The notes: generated by a model from the letters alone, not told the origin. Positions 41,401 through 49,206 are shown, counted from the stretch's first letter. The stretch: DNA of 64,000 nucleotides from Nocardioides donggukensis (GCF_014842875.1 NZ_JACYXZ010000001.1:1178001-1242000); one strand, 5' to 3'. Numbers and translations are program-made.

Positions 41401-44061
41401 GACCAGCGCGTCCAGGTTGGTCCGGGTCGCGTACGACGCCACGTCGACGTCGTTGCGGTAGGACTGGTTGGTGGCGACCGTGACCGGGTAGGTCACCCGG
41501 TAGTCGAGGTCGAGGGCGGCGCCGGCGGCCACCTCGGTGGCGTCGGGCAGGTCCCAGCGGACCGCGGATCGGGTGCCGTTGCCCGCGAAGTCCGGGTGGG
41601 TGGCGTCGCCCGGGTCGGTGCAGGCGCCGCCGTCGCTGATCGCGCTCACGTCGAGGCAGGTGATCCCGACGGGCAGCCGGTCCCAGGCGTCGGGGCCGAT
41701 GACCGGGCGGTCGGTGAGGTCGGCGGCGGTGCCGTCGTTGCGCACCGAGACCGTGAAGGCCACGACGTCCCCGGCGCGGATCCGGTGCTGCTGCGCGGTG
41801 CTGCCGTCGGGCAGGGGGCCCGCCGCTCCGGGCGGGGTGGCGGTGATCCGCGCCGCGGACTTCGCGACCGAGACCGGGGGGACCGGCGGGATCGTGAAGT
41901 CCTCCTGGTCGCGCAGGAAGCCGACGGTGCCGTCGGTGTCGACCCACTCCAGCTTCGCGAGGTTCCCGGTCACGTCGGGCGAGCCGGCGGGGGCGCCGTT
42001 CACGACCGCGGAGATCCGGTAGCGGAACGTCGAGCCCTTCGGCACGAAGCGCCCGGAGGCCCCGGCGTCGCCCAGGGTGAAGGTCAGCTCGGTCTCGTCG
42101 ACTGAGGTGGTGACGTCGTTGCCGGTCACCGCCACGGCGGACCCGGCCTCGTAGTCGAGGTTGTCGGGAAGCAGGTCGACCAGCACCGGGTTCTTGGTGT
42201 CGCTGCCGGCCGGGAAGTCGATGCTGAGCAGGAAGCAGACCCGTGAGCCCTGGGTGAACGTCGTCTCCGCCGCGGTCAGGTCGGCGGCGTCCTCGTAGTC
42301 GGCGGGTGCGTCCGAGCAGGTGTGCGGGACCGGGCCGCTGTTGGGCTGGATCCGCTTGTCGAGCACGGGCGCGCCCGAGCTCAGCGAGGCGGACGAGCCG
42401 TCCTGCACGGTGACGGTGCTGACCCCGCCGGGGGCGTCCACCGAGGCGAGGGTGGTGCTCTCACCGGTCAGGTCGACGGTGTTGGTGTAGGCGTCGCCGG
42501 CGACGGTCGGGTCGGAGCCGGTGTCGCGGTAGTTGCCGAGCATGCGGGCCTGGTAGGTCACCGTGGCGGTGCCGCTGGCCGCGATGTCGATGGCGTCGAA
42601 GGTGAGGGTGAACGTGCCGTCGCCGTTCTGGACCGCGGTGAACGGCAGGCTCGGCGCCGTGCCTGCCGAGCCGTCGCACGGGGCCGGCGCGCCGTCGGCG
42701 AAGTTCGTGCCCGGCCCGGCGAGCGGGCACAGGCCGTCCGGCATCTCGTCGGTGATGACGATGCCCGTCGTGTCGGCGTACTCGCCGGCCTGGAGCTCGA
42801 GCGTGTAGGTCGCGACGTCGCCCTGGCTGAAGACGGCGGGGGAGACGGACTTCTGGATCGCCAGGTCCTCGGCGGTCACGGCCAGCTGGTCGGAGTCCGA
42901 GACGGCCGAGCCCGTGTCCCCGGCCGTGGGGCCGGTGTAGTCGGCGGTGACGACGGCGCGGTTGGTGAGGCCGATCTCCGATCCGGTCTCGCGGGTGGGG
43001 GCGCCGGTGTTGTTGTCGAGGTTCGAGCCCTGGCCGAGGGACGCCGGCGTCGGCGCGCCGCCGGGGAAGGTCGCGGTGTTCGCGCGCTGCGGGATGCCGG
43101 CCGCGTGGACGACGTCGACGACGTCGCCCGGGCCGAGGGTGCCGAGGCGCCACTCGACCCGCGTGTAGACGCCGGAGGGAAGTCCTGCCGGGTCGGTGAC
43201 CGTCGCGACGCCGGCGGGCTCGATGCAGCCGGCCACGTCGGGGGTGGAGACGTCCAGACGCGGGGCGCCGGTGTACTCGACGGTCGCCGAGTTGTCGTCG
43301 AGGCCGCACCCGAGGAACTCCAGCTCGGCCGGCAGGTGGTCGACGAGGACCACGTCGTCGTCGGCGTGGGCGGAGTTGTTCGTGACCCGGAGCGTGTACG
43401 TCGTGGGGTGCGCGTGGATGCCCCGCAGGAGCTCTCCCTCGGGGCTGTCCTCCGACTTGTCGACCGTGATCGCGGTGATCGTGGTGCTCGCGGGCCCGGA
43501 CGTCGCCTGGACCGTCGCGCCGGAGACGTACTGCCCCTGGCCGTCGAAGCGGGGGAGGGTGCGCGGGCCGGCGTTCGCGTAGGCGTTGGCCGTGTTCTCG
43601 ATGGTGGAGCCGACCGGGTGGACGTCCGGGTCGGGCCTGACCGCGAAGCTCACCGACTGCGCGGCCCCCACCGGCAGGTCGCTGACGTTCTCCCAGACCA
43701 GCACGGTGCGGCCGTCGGAGTCGACGTACTCGGTCGGCTCGGGCATCCCCGCCGGCCGGGTCGGGCCGGCGTACTCCACCCCGAGCGGCAGCACGTCGCG
43801 GAGGGTGAGGTTGTACTCCTTCTCGGTCCCGGTGTTGCGCGCGGTGATCGTGACCGCGACGTCCTCGCCGACCAGCACCTGCTCGGAGGCGCTCTTGGTG
43901 ACCGCGATCCCCTCGGCCGCGAAGGCGGGGCTCGCCGGCACCACCACGACCAGACCGACCAGCACCAGGAATCCGGTCAGGGCCGACCAGCGGGTCCGGC
44001 GGGTCCGGCGGGTCTGGCGGGTCCGGCGCGCGCGAGTGTGCCGAGGACGGGGGAGGAGCAT
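35419..44061 (-). CDS. Giant DUF11-repeat cell-surface protein with LPNNG-type tail
   Basis: The 2,880-residue protein is secreted and wall- or membrane-anchored. It has a long Arg-rich signal peptide (RRTRWSALTGFLVLVGLVVV, cut after PAFA), about 19 DUF11-like beta-sandwich repeats of ~120-150 residues, each with a D-x-LP-x-G core such as VVDTLPTGLTYDS, and a C-terminal sorting-like signal LPNNGGPLWYLGLSALLLIA followed by RHARRTTG. Several repeats carry paired cysteines (CSxxx...VTC). The N-terminal eight are more diverse; the last nine are alike and may have grown by duplication. The tail has Asn where LPxTG has Thr. It probably acts as an adhesin or stalk. AAAGG precedes ATG 44061. The adjacent divergent MacS-like kinase may control it. 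Confidence 0.9.
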   Translation of the reverse strand: MLLPRPRHTRARRTRQTRRTRRTRWSALTGFLVLVGLVVVVPASPAFAAEGIAVTKSASEQVLVGEDVAVTITARNTGTEKEYNLTLRDVLPLGVEYAGPTRPAGMPEPTEYVDSDGRTVLVWENVSDLPVGAAQSVSFAVRPDPDVHPVGSTIENTANAYANAGPRTLPRFDGQGQYVSGATVQATSGPASTTITAITVDKSEDSPEGELLRGIHAHPTTYTLRVTNNSAHADDDVVLVDHLPAELEFLGCGLDDNSATVEYTGAPRLDVSTPDVAGCIEPAGVATVTDPAGLPSGVYTRVEWRLGTLGPGDVVDVVHAAGIPQRANTATFPGGAPTPASLGQGSNLDNNTGAPTRETGSEIGLTNRAVVTADYTGPTAGDTGSAVSDSDQLAVTAEDLAIQKSVSPAVFSQGDVATYTLELQAGEYADTTGIVITDEMPDGLCPLAGPGTNFADGAPAPCDGSAGTAPSLPFTAVQNGDGTFTLTFDAIDIAASGTATVTYQARMLGNYRDTGSDPTVAGDAYTNTVDLTGESTTLASVDAPGGVSTVTVQDGSSASLSSGAPVLDKRIQPNSGPVPHTCSDAPADYEDAADLTAAETTFTQGSRVCFLLSIDFPAGSDTKNPVLVDLLPDNLDYEAGSAVAVTGNDVTTSVDETELTFTLGDAGASGRFVPKGSTFRYRISAVVNGAPAGSPDVTGNLAKLEWVDTDGTVGFLRDQEDFTIPPVPPVSVAKSAARITATPPGAAGPLPDGSTAQQHRIRAGDVVAFTVSVRNDGTAADLTDRPVIGPDAWDRLPVGITCLDVSAISDGGACTDPGDATHPDFAGNGTRSAVRWDLPDATEVAAGAALDLDYRVTYPVTVATNQSYRNDVDVASYATRTNLDALVQHHPADNVDTTVAADDEDVPRAHDDHTLRTPNAGITKANTTSVDDTTQGGNPTGLNYAAVGETVTYTVLATVPANTTVYGGVLTDQLPSGIRIDAVTYEYRPAPTDLWLALPLPGWSTSSPPAQARVDFPDSLDAGVADDQVRMTIEATVLDATANIHPAVRTNTARLASFAEDGSTALGTRSASSSVTVVEPVPAPTKAADDREPVADQVVGYTVTARNVATGSPNQVRPTLYDAVLVDCVPAGLTVQPGSLDPSTGTATTEAVGTNGCDADRTPVVWQVGDLAWRSAAEAAPDGANPWPTLDYAVTTSPAAGGGVSYRNTATLTGTSLDGASADERSYTGTASETITVPGGAVTKSVDEQRVRVGDRAAYEVTADLPADVNFYDASIIDLLPAGIDPATVTLVGSTCTYDDVAAGACATTVSAGDALTPSGQRHGWFLDDVAADPRPRTISVSYTAVVGVVAGNTAGTTLSNSADLRWNQTDTVPAGTTPAPDATFDSATEPDTATVTVSEPDLGITKSVSPADPVPGESFTYTVRVTNASGANVSAAHDVDLTDTVPSGVVVDATSISNGGTLTGGATGGGTIGWVDLGPIAPGGTVVLTYDATLVSPAPSTAQRNTIDITEYTSLDDGGRTYDGPTASATVTPGLPVLEVDKTLLDPAPAYIGEATRWQIEVTNSGPATAYDVDVRDVLPEDWTYDADSARISVAGAPAAADEPDSVTGDPVQTLTWDALGDLATGERIVVVLSATPGADVAPDRVGSGTSHTNEATATAQDLDGAAGSVVTTDSDDASTRIDSADLRMTKTAVGTPVAGAEFSWTLSVANLGSDTAAGPISVSDTVPGIVTGATATGTGWTCTTTAGTDGPPATPTTVDCDRTDATDSLASGSSFPDITLTATVPDDTTAGTTLVNEATVEGHTFDPVAGNDTDDASSDVTVESDFGIDKTLSGALVPGSEATYRLAVTNHGPSVSRGPITVVDTLPTGLTYDSFTGAGWSLSRSGQELTFTWTGDTPVAVGALPTIVITADVDPDLTADVRNVAAVSEPTDPTSGDEEPDSDSVTTTPAPSADLSLEKASVGTFKAGEQGTYRFTVTNSGPSAATGPLRLTDTLPSDVGYVSAVGDGWACTASGQDVTCTRTAGLAFDGETTFDVTVDLDEGLTGDVTNEATVSSPTTDPAPVDNTDGDDSGITVESDLSIVKTLTTDPVVAGENASFTLQVRNQGPATSPGTITVTDTLPSGLGHVSATGTGWDCSAADGVVTCDRDAALGADSAAPAITLVARVDSGIGSTTLQNTATVDGPATDPVATNDTSRIDVPVTEDTEISVAKTTTGADPVRAGENATFRLVVSNTGSSDARSVRVTDTLPSGMTLVSVGGTGWTCSDNVCSRDRIVAGTAAPALTVVATVAAGTPHGSTLTNRAAVSTTTPGDTDAGNTASADVDVVADADLAINKVHGSGAAVAGESTTFLLEVSNEGPSDAVGPITVVDTLPAGLSYLSASAPWSCSEGDVNPQRVTCTVPGGLVSGADAPDLRIQVMVAADADTGTVTNSATVGSPTADTTPGNDTDTADLAVAQEADLSIVKDHTGPVKVGEELSFTLDVANDGPSEARSVTVTDDLPTGLRFVSAVGTDWTCDQVDGTVTCDLAGPLGPMASAPTITLTVEVLPAAYPAVDNVAVVDAATPEADEEDNSSSDTVTVPALVDLALTKTLTGDLVVGEEGSYLLEVTNDGPTPAPGPITVTDDLPEGLTYVAAEGADWTCSSSAGLVTCERTEPLGVGESTVVELTVAVQPSAYPTVENSATVTSDSEETDGPGDLDNTGSAAAGVTPTVVLDIEKDAVNLTGDRVTYRITVLNEGPSATVKPVTVVDDLPDGLRLVRVGGKGWSCAETPRKATCTLAASLAAGEDSSITLVADITAAPGTEVVNVATVKGGGGGSSPAVDDAAITSPAAPQGAGTGGTGVLPNNGGPLWYLGLSALLLIALGLGLTRHARRTTG
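43991..44026 (-). repeat. Four 9-base tandem repeats in the signal-peptide region
   Basis: CGGGTCCGG occurs four times (one with T at position 7) within the giant gene. On the minus strand they encode RT-R type tripeptides (TRRTRQTRRTRRTR). A change in copy number would only lengthen or shorten the basic n-region. Confidence 0.8.
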
Positions 44062-44213
44062 GGGGGACCTTTCGAGACCGAGACGAGCGTGTGGGGGTGG
44101 GGGTGCTCGCGCAACACCCCATCACCGAACGCCGACCCGCGCAGGAAGTTGAGTGAAACGAGAGAAACTCGTGGGACGGGCGGGGCGACGGCCGCTCTGC
44201 CAGACTTCCCCGC
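44062..44213. promoter_or_regulatory. Divergent promoter region of the DUF11 gene and the MacS-like kinase
   Basis: The 152-base gap drives two genes in opposite directions. A weak CAGACT box lies seven bases before the kinase ATG at 44214. GAGTGAAACGAGAGAAACTC contains short GAGT/ACTC ends that could be an operator. No other gene is seen. Confidence 0.35.
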
Positions 44214-45368
44214 ATGACCCGCTCCCGGCTGACCGCTCCGCGCGCTTGGCGGGAGGCCGGGGCGGAGGCCGTCGAGGACCGGCTGTTCCGGGCGCTCGCG
44301 GTGCTGCGGGTCGTGGTGCTGGCGAACGCGGTCGCGCTGAACCTCTACCGCCGGGACAACTTCGACCACCCCACGGCCGGGGTGCTGGTGGTGCTGGGGA
44401 TGGCCGCCTGGACCGGGATCGCGATCTGGGCCTTCTCCTCCTCGGCCCGTCGGGTGCCGCTGCTGCTGGTGCTCGACCTCGTGATCGCGCTGGCGGCACT
44501 CGCCTCCTCGCCCCTGGTCAAGGGGGCCGGCTTCTCGGCGTCCGTGTCGGGGTTCTGGGTGATCGGCGCCCTGTTCGCGTGGGCGATCCACTGGCGCTGG
44601 ATCGGCGGGCTGGTGGCGGCGACGCTGGTGAGCGCGACCGACCTGCTGATCCGGGAGTCGGTCACGCAGGCCAACTACGCCAACGTCTTCCTGATCATGA
44701 TCGGCGGCCCGATCGTGGGCTACATGTGCGGCTCGCTGCAGCGGATGGCCGCCGAGCGCGACCACGCGGAGCGGGCCGCGGCCACCGCCGCGGAGCGGGC
44801 CCGGCTGGCTCGGGCGGTGCACGACGGCGTGCTGCAGGTGCTGTCACTGGTCCAGCGGCGCGGGGCCGAGATCGGTGGCGAGGCCGCCGAGCTGGGCCGG
44901 CTGGCCGGCGAGCAGGAGCGCGACCTGCGCTCGCTCATCCACCAGCAGGACAGCCTCGCCGCCCCGTCCCGTGACGAGGCGACCGACCTCGCCTCGGCGC
45001 TGGAGCGGACGGCCACCCGGCGCCCGCCCCAGGCGAGCATGTCCGGGCCGGGGGCGCCGGTGCTGATGCCGGCGGCGGCCGTCGAGGAGCTGGTGGCCGT
45101 GGTGCGCGCCTGCCTGGACAACGTGGCCCGTCACGTCGGGCCGACGGCGCCCGCCTGGGTGCTGCTGGAGGACCTCGGCGCCGAGGTCGTGGTGACCGTG
45201 CGGGACGAGGGGCCGGGCATCCCCGACGGCCGGCTGGACGCGGCCGTGACCGAGGGCCGGCTCGGGGTGTCGGAGTCGATCTGCGGGCGGATCGCCGACC
45301 TCGGGGGCAGCGCCGCGCTGCACACCGGCCCGTCCGGCACCGAGTGGGAGGTGAGGGTGCCCCGATGA
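44214..45368 (+). CDS. MacS-like sensor histidine kinase
   Basis: The 384-residue protein has an N-terminal membrane sensor of about five helices (residues 30-175; LNLYRRDNFDHPTAGVLVVL in the first loop), then a HisKA_3 domain with His203 in RARLARAVHDGVLQVLSLVQ, and an ATPase domain with ACLDNVARHVGPTAPAWVLL (N box) and VRDEGPGIPDGRLDAA (G1 box). The sensor resembles the DUF5931-type MacS kinase of streptomycetes, where MacRS controls surface and secreted proteins; the gene is likewise next to a phosphofructokinase region. It overlaps the next gene by 4 bases. Confidence 0.9.
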   Translation: MTRSRLTAPRAWREAGAEAVEDRLFRALAVLRVVVLANAVALNLYRRDNFDHPTAGVLVVLGMAAWTGIAIWAFSSSARRVPLLLVLDLVIALAALASSPLVKGAGFSASVSGFWVIGALFAWAIHWRWIGGLVAATLVSATDLLIRESVTQANYANVFLIMIGGPIVGYMCGSLQRMAAERDHAERAAATAAERARLARAVHDGVLQVLSLVQRRGAEIGGEAAELGRLAGEQERDLRSLIHQQDSLAAPSRDEATDLASALERTATRRPPQASMSGPGAPVLMPAAAVEELVAVVRACLDNVARHVGPTAPAWVLLEDLGAEVVVTVRDEGPGIPDGRLDAAVTEGRLGVSESICGRIADLGGSAALHTGPSGTEWEVRVPR

Positions 45369-45877
45369 CCATCCACAGCTCGCACCCGTTCCAGGACCCC
45401 GAGTCCGAGCGCGACCCGGCCCGGCGGTTCCGCTCCCGGCTGGGCGGCGCGGTCTCCCTGTGGACCTCGGGAGCGGACCGGGAGCGGGCCGGGCTCACGG
45501 TCTCCTCGCTGGTGGTCGCCACCGGCGAGCCGGCCGAGGTGGTCGCGCTCCTCGACCCCGACTCCGACCTCGCCGAGCGCCTCCAGGAGACCGGGCGCGG
45601 CGTCGTCCACCTGCTCCGGTGGCAGCACCGCGACCTCGCCGACGCGTTCGCCGGCGTCGCGCCCGCGCCGGGCGGGCCGTTCACCCTCGGCCAGTGGCAC
45701 GCCTCGGAGTGGGGGCCGGTGCTGGACTCCGCCACGACCTGGGTCGGCGTCGGTCTGGCCGACGTCGACGAGGTCGGCTGGTCGCTGCTGGTGCGCTGCG
45801 TGGTCGAGTCGGCCGAGATCGGTGCGGAGCCCGATCCGCTGGTGCACCGGCGCGGGCGCTACCAGGCGCCGTCGTGA
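45365..45877 (+). CDS. Flavin reductase-like (FMN-binding split barrel) protein
   Basis: The 170-residue protein resembles the flavin-reductase family: RLGGAVSLWTSGADRERAGL and TVSSLVVATGEPAEVVALLD match the FMN-phosphate-binding start, and VVHLLRWQHRDLADAFAG the helix that packs on it. It probably binds FMN; the reaction is unknown. It is inserted between the kinase and regulator of a two-component system, with a 4-base overlap upstream and a 40-base gap downstream, as in streptomycete MacRS loci. A redox input to the system is possible. Confidence 0.75.
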   Translation: MTIHSSHPFQDPESERDPARRFRSRLGGAVSLWTSGADRERAGLTVSSLVVATGEPAEVVALLDPDSDLAERLQETGRGVVHLLRWQHRDLADAFAGVAPAPGGPFTLGQWHASEWGPVLDSATTWVGVGLADVDEVGWSLLVRCVVESAEIGAEPDPLVHRRGRYQAPS

Positions 45878-45917
45878 ACGCCGTACGGTCACGGGCAGCG
45901 ACCTCGAGGGGGACCTG

Positions 45918-46577
45918 ATGGAGCAGCCGGCACCCACCCGGGTGATGGTGGTCGACGACCACCCGATGTGGCGCGACGCCGTGGAGCGGGACCTCGCCGC
46001 CGCCGGCTTCGACGTGGTGGCGGTGGCGGCCAACGGCTCCGAGGCTCTCGCCCGGTTCCCGGCCGCCCGGCCCCAGGTGGTGGTGCTGGACCTGCAGATC
46101 CCGGCGCCGAACGGGGTGGAGGTGACCTCGGCCGTCGTCGCGCAAGACCCCTCCGCCCGGGTGCTGATCCTGTCCGCGTCCGGTGAGCAGGCCGACGTGC
46201 TCGAGGCGGTCAAGGCCGGCGCGACCGGCTACCTCGTGAAGTCGGCCTCCCGCGAGGAGCTCCTGGAGGCGGTCCGGCGGGTGGCGCTGGGCGACACCGT
46301 CTTCACGCCGGGCCTGGCCGGGCTGGTGCTGGGGGAGTACCGGCGGCTGCTCGACGCCCCTGCTCCCTCGGCCGGGACCCCGGAGCTGACCGAGCGGGAG
46401 ACCGAGGTGCTGCGGCTGGTGGCGAAGGGGTTGTCCTACAAGCAGATCGCCGAGCGGCTGGTCGTCTCGCACCGGACCGTGCAGAACCACGTGCAGAACA
46501 CCCTGCGCAAGCTGCAGATGCACAACCGGGTGGAGCTGACCCGGTACGCGATCGAGCAGGGACTCGACGAGGAGTGA
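45918..46577 (+). CDS. MacR-like LuxR-type response regulator
   Basis: The 219-residue regulator has a receiver (MVVDDHPMWRDAVERDLAAA; phosphoacceptor Asp58 in VVLDLQIPAPNG; Lys in YLVKSASREE) and a LuxR helix-turn-helix (ELTEREVL-like TERETEVLRLVAKGLSYKQI, then SHRTVQNHVQNTLRKLQMHN). The latter carries the VQNHVQNTLRKL helix seen in MacR. It is the partner of the kinase two genes upstream. The start is ATG 45918. The 3' end overlaps the acetyltransferase gene by 4 bases. Confidence 0.92.
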   Translation: MEQPAPTRVMVVDDHPMWRDAVERDLAAAGFDVVAVAANGSEALARFPAARPQVVVLDLQIPAPNGVEVTSAVVAQDPSARVLILSASGEQADVLEAVKAGATGYLVKSASREELLEAVRRVALGDTVFTPGLAGLVLGEYRRLLDAPAPSAGTPELTERETEVLRLVAKGLSYKQIAERLVVSHRTVQNHVQNTLRKLQMHNRVELTRYAIEQGLDEE

Positions 46578-47161
46578 GCCGCACCGGTGAAGCCGTCGAG
46601 GCCCGGTTCCGCCGTGCCGAGGCCTGGGACCTGGTCGCGCTGCGCGACCTTGAGCGCGAGGCCGGGCTGGCCGCGCTGGGCCACGTCTTCGACCCCGCGC
46701 GGCACCCCTACCCCTCCGACGAGGTGCTGGCCCGGTGGGCCCTGGTCCTGGACGAGCCGGGCGTCGGCGTCGAGGTGGTCGACGACCCCGGGGCGCCGGG
46801 ACGGCTGCTGGTGCTGGTCGCGCACGACGCCTCGACCGTGCGGCACCTCGCGGTCGCCCCGGCGGTGTGGGGTCGTGGCCTGGCCCGGTCGGCGCTGGCC
46901 CGGGCCGTCGCCTCGATCGCCGCCGCGCAGCCGGGGGACCCCGCTCACCTCGACAACCCTGCGCAGTCGGCGGTCGCGTCGGCGGCCGCGTCCGCGGCCG
47001 CGTCGGCGCGACCTCGCGAGGCGTCGCTGTGGTGCCTGGTGGAGAACCATCGCGCCCGCGGCCTCTACGAGCACCTCGGCTGGCTCCCCGGTGCCGAACG
47101 CCGCGAGGCCGGCTGGCCGCCGTACCCCCTCGAGATGACCTACACCCTCCCCCTTCCCTGA
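46574..47161 (+). CDS. GNAT-family N-acetyltransferase
   Basis: The 195-residue protein has a GNAT fold: RFRRAEAWDLVALRDLEREA, then RHLAVAPAVWGRGLARSALA with the acetyl-CoA loop (VWGRGLA), and LWCLVENHRARGLYEHLGWL at the end. An Ala-rich insertion (AVASAAASAAASARP) splits the usual strand 5 region. The substrate is unknown. It is the last gene of the MacRS-like operon and is coupled to the regulator by a 4-base overlap. Confidence 0.87.
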   Translation: MSRTGEAVEARFRRAEAWDLVALRDLEREAGLAALGHVFDPARHPYPSDEVLARWALVLDEPGVGVEVVDDPGAPGRLLVLVAHDASTVRHLAVAPAVWGRGLARSALARAVASIAAAQPGDPAHLDNPAQSAVASAAASAAASARPREASLWCLVENHRARGLYEHLGWLPGAERREAGWPPYPLEMTYTLPLP

Positions 47162-47246
47162 CCCGTCGCTAGTGTCGGCTCAGAGACCGCCGACCCGTCG
47201 CTTGTGTCGGCTCTGAGACCGTCGACCCGTCGCTTGTGTCGGGCTC
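47160..47246 (+). repeat. Tandem repeat of 32 bases, about 2.7 copies
   Basis: Copies start at 47160, 47192 and 47224, each beginning GACCCGTCGCT and containing GTGTCGGCTC and GAGACCG. The period is exactly 32. It begins at the stop codon of the acetyltransferase gene. Because the period is not a multiple of three and no start is present, it is not coding. It could be a hairpin-prone terminator region or a dispersed repeat. Confidence 0.85.
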
Positions 47247-47298
47247 CGCGCGTGCTCGAGGCGGGTGCCTCCTCCTGTCCTCCGGGCGGCTCGCCTGC

Positions 47299-47781
47299 TC
47301 AGTCGAACGCGGGGGCGTGCCGCTGGAACTGCCAGGTGAGGTACACCGCAGGGTCGTCGGTGTCCGGCGAGTCGTCCTCGGTCCAGTAGTCGATGACCGC
47401 GTAGCGCGCCGAGGCGCGGCGCACCTCGAAGGACTCGCGCAGGGTGGCTCCGGAGTCGGATGCGGCGGTGAGTTCGTGGACCCCCGTGGGCAGGCCCAGA
47501 GGGAAGCTGATCCAGTTGTGCTGGCCCTCCACGTGGAAGTCGCCGTCGACCACGGTGACACCGTCGATCACGACGCTCAGGCGAACCACCTCGTCGTCGA
47601 ACGACTGGTTGCTGACGATCAGGACCAGGTTCGCCGCGGCCTCGTCGACGAGCCTCACGGCGGCGTCGGCGGCCGTGACCTCCGCGTCGGGCATCGGGTC
47701 GACACCCTGGGCCGGGCCGCAGGCGACCAGGACCCACCCGATGAGGGCGAAGGAGAGGGGCAACCGGACGGACATAGGCAT
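47299..47781 (-). CDS. Small putative lipoprotein
   Basis: The 160-residue protein has a signal peptide ending in a lipobox (PLSFALIGWVLVACG, with LVAC), so the mature chain would be lipid-anchored at the Cys. The rest is a small beta-rich domain (NLVLIVSNQSFDDEVVRLSV, GDFHVEGQHNWISFPLGLPT). It resembles immunoglobulin-like secreted domains but I do not recognise a family. It stands alone between the 32-base tandem repeat and the DUF222-HNH gene. Two ATGs (47781 and 47775) are possible starts. Confidence 0.75.
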   Translation of the reverse strand: MPMSVRLPLSFALIGWVLVACGPAQGVDPMPDAEVTAADAAVRLVDEAAANLVLIVSNQSFDDEVVRLSVVIDGVTVVDGDFHVEGQHNWISFPLGLPTGVHELTAASDSGATLRESFEVRRASARYAVIDYWTEDDSPDTDDPAVYLTWQFQRHAPAFD

Positions 47782-47913
47782 GGGACGTGGTGACCCGCCT
47801 GACGGTTCCCCACTCCGAAGTGGGCGAAGAGAGTTTCGATTAGTGTCTCACGATGTGGGACGTGACGCTGTTCTTCGGGGCTGACTGTCGGTGCCGGCTG
47901 GTGTCATGGATCC

Positions 47914-49206
47914 ATGAGCATCCACGCGCTCCCGGCCCCGGTGGTGACACCGGCGATCGAGGCAGCGCGGGCCGCGGTCAGCAGTGCGACGAGCGTGCCG
48001 GTCACCGCGTTGCCCGTGGCCGAGCTCGCTGACGGCATCGCGACCCTGGCGGCCTTGGAGTCGCAGGCCGCGGCGTTGCGGCTCGAGCTCGCGGCCGAGG
48101 CCGAGCGGCGCCGGGTGGCGGCCGCCGAGGCCGCCACCGGGACGGATGCCTGGGTCTCACGTCTGACCGGCGACCCCCGGCACGTCGCCCGGGGAGGCCT
48201 CCTGGTGCAGCGGCTGCTCAGCGAGAAGTACGCCGCGACGCGGGCCGCCTTCGCAGCCGGTGACCTGCGCTTCGAGCAGGTCCGGACGATCGTGCTCGCC
48301 GCCGAGCGGATCCCGGAGCGGGCCACGCCGTCCCAGGTCGCGGCGGCGGAGCAGTGGCTGGTCGGCCGGGCCACGGGGGCCGGCAACCGGGACGGCCGAC
48401 CGCTGTCGGACCGTCGGCTCCGAGCCGCCGCACGGCGGATGTGCTCGCTGGTGGATCCCGAGCTGGCGAAGGATCACGAGCACGCCATGCTCACCCGCGA
48501 GCGCCGGACGGCCGAGTCGGAGACGTGGCTGACGCTCAATGACGACGGCAACGGGCGGTACTCCGGCAGGTTCGTCATCCCCGAGCTGCACGGTGCGCTC
48601 CTCAAGGCGAGCCTGGACCGACTCACCTCACCACGACGGCTCGGTCGGGACCGGGCCGGCGACCGCGTCGTCGACGACACGCTGCCGGGCGCCGGGGAGG
48701 TGCTGAGCTGGTCCGAGCGCCTCGGGGCGGCGTTCACCGAGCTCATCGAGCACCTGCCCACCGACGGGCACAAGGGCAACGCGGTCACGATGCTGGTCCG
48801 GGCGGACCTGCAGGACCTGGTGACCGGGCTGGGCACGGCGGCGCTGGACACCGGCATCGAGATCGACGCCGGCGCTGCCCGGCGTCTCGCGTGCGAGGCC
48901 GAGATCGTGCCAGCGGTGATGGGTGGGCCGTCCGTCCCGCTGGATCTGGGACGCAGCCGTCGGCTCCACGACCGCAACCAGCGCCTGGCCCTCGGTCTGC
49001 GGCACGACAGCTGCGCCGTGGCCGGGTGCGAACGCCCCTACGCCTGGTGCGAGATCCACCATCCGCGTGCCTGGTCGCGAGGTGGCCGCACCGACCTCGG
49101 CAACGCCGTTCCGCTCTGCGGCTGGCACCACCAGCGCGCCCACGACGATGTGTTCGACCTGCGCCGCACCGCCTGTGGGGACTGGCGATTCCACCGACGA
49201 CGGTAG
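47914..49206 (+). CDS. DUF222 domain HNH endonuclease (13E12-repeat family)
   Basis: The 430-residue protein has an N-terminal DUF222 helical domain (about residues 20-320) and a C-terminal HNH site: LRHDSCAVAGCERPYAWCEI holds the zinc cysteines, HHPRAWSRGGRTDLGNAVPL the catalytic His and Asn, and CGWHHQRAHDDVFDLRR the last His residues. These proteins are present in many copies in some actinobacteria and are thought to be mobile or selfish elements. Codon use and GC fit the neighbours. A minisatellite follows within 45 bases of the stop. Whether the protein moves anything is unknown. Confidence 0.92.
   Translation: MSIHALPAPVVTPAIEAARAAVSSATSVPVTALPVAELADGIATLAALESQAAALRLELAAEAERRRVAAAEAATGTDAWVSRLTGDPRHVARGGLLVQRLLSEKYAATRAAFAAGDLRFEQVRTIVLAAERIPERATPSQVAAAEQWLVGRATGAGNRDGRPLSDRRLRAAARRMCSLVDPELAKDHEHAMLTRERRTAESETWLTLNDDGNGRYSGRFVIPELHGALLKASLDRLTSPRRLGRDRAGDRVVDDTLPGAGEVLSWSERLGAAFTELIEHLPTDGHKGNAVTMLVRADLQDLVTGLGTAALDTGIEIDAGAARRLACEAEIVPAVMGGPSVPLDLGRSRRLHDRNQRLALGLRHDSCAVAGCERPYAWCEIHHPRAWSRGGRTDLGNAVPLCGWHHQRAHDDVFDLRRTACGDWRFHRRR

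Noticed and set aside
35440..42105. Open frames of 991 and 1,200 codons on the plus strand across the DUF11 gene
   Set aside because: They are antisense to a gene with signal peptide, repeats and a C-terminal anchor. Their translations are Gly/Arg/Val-rich without domains.
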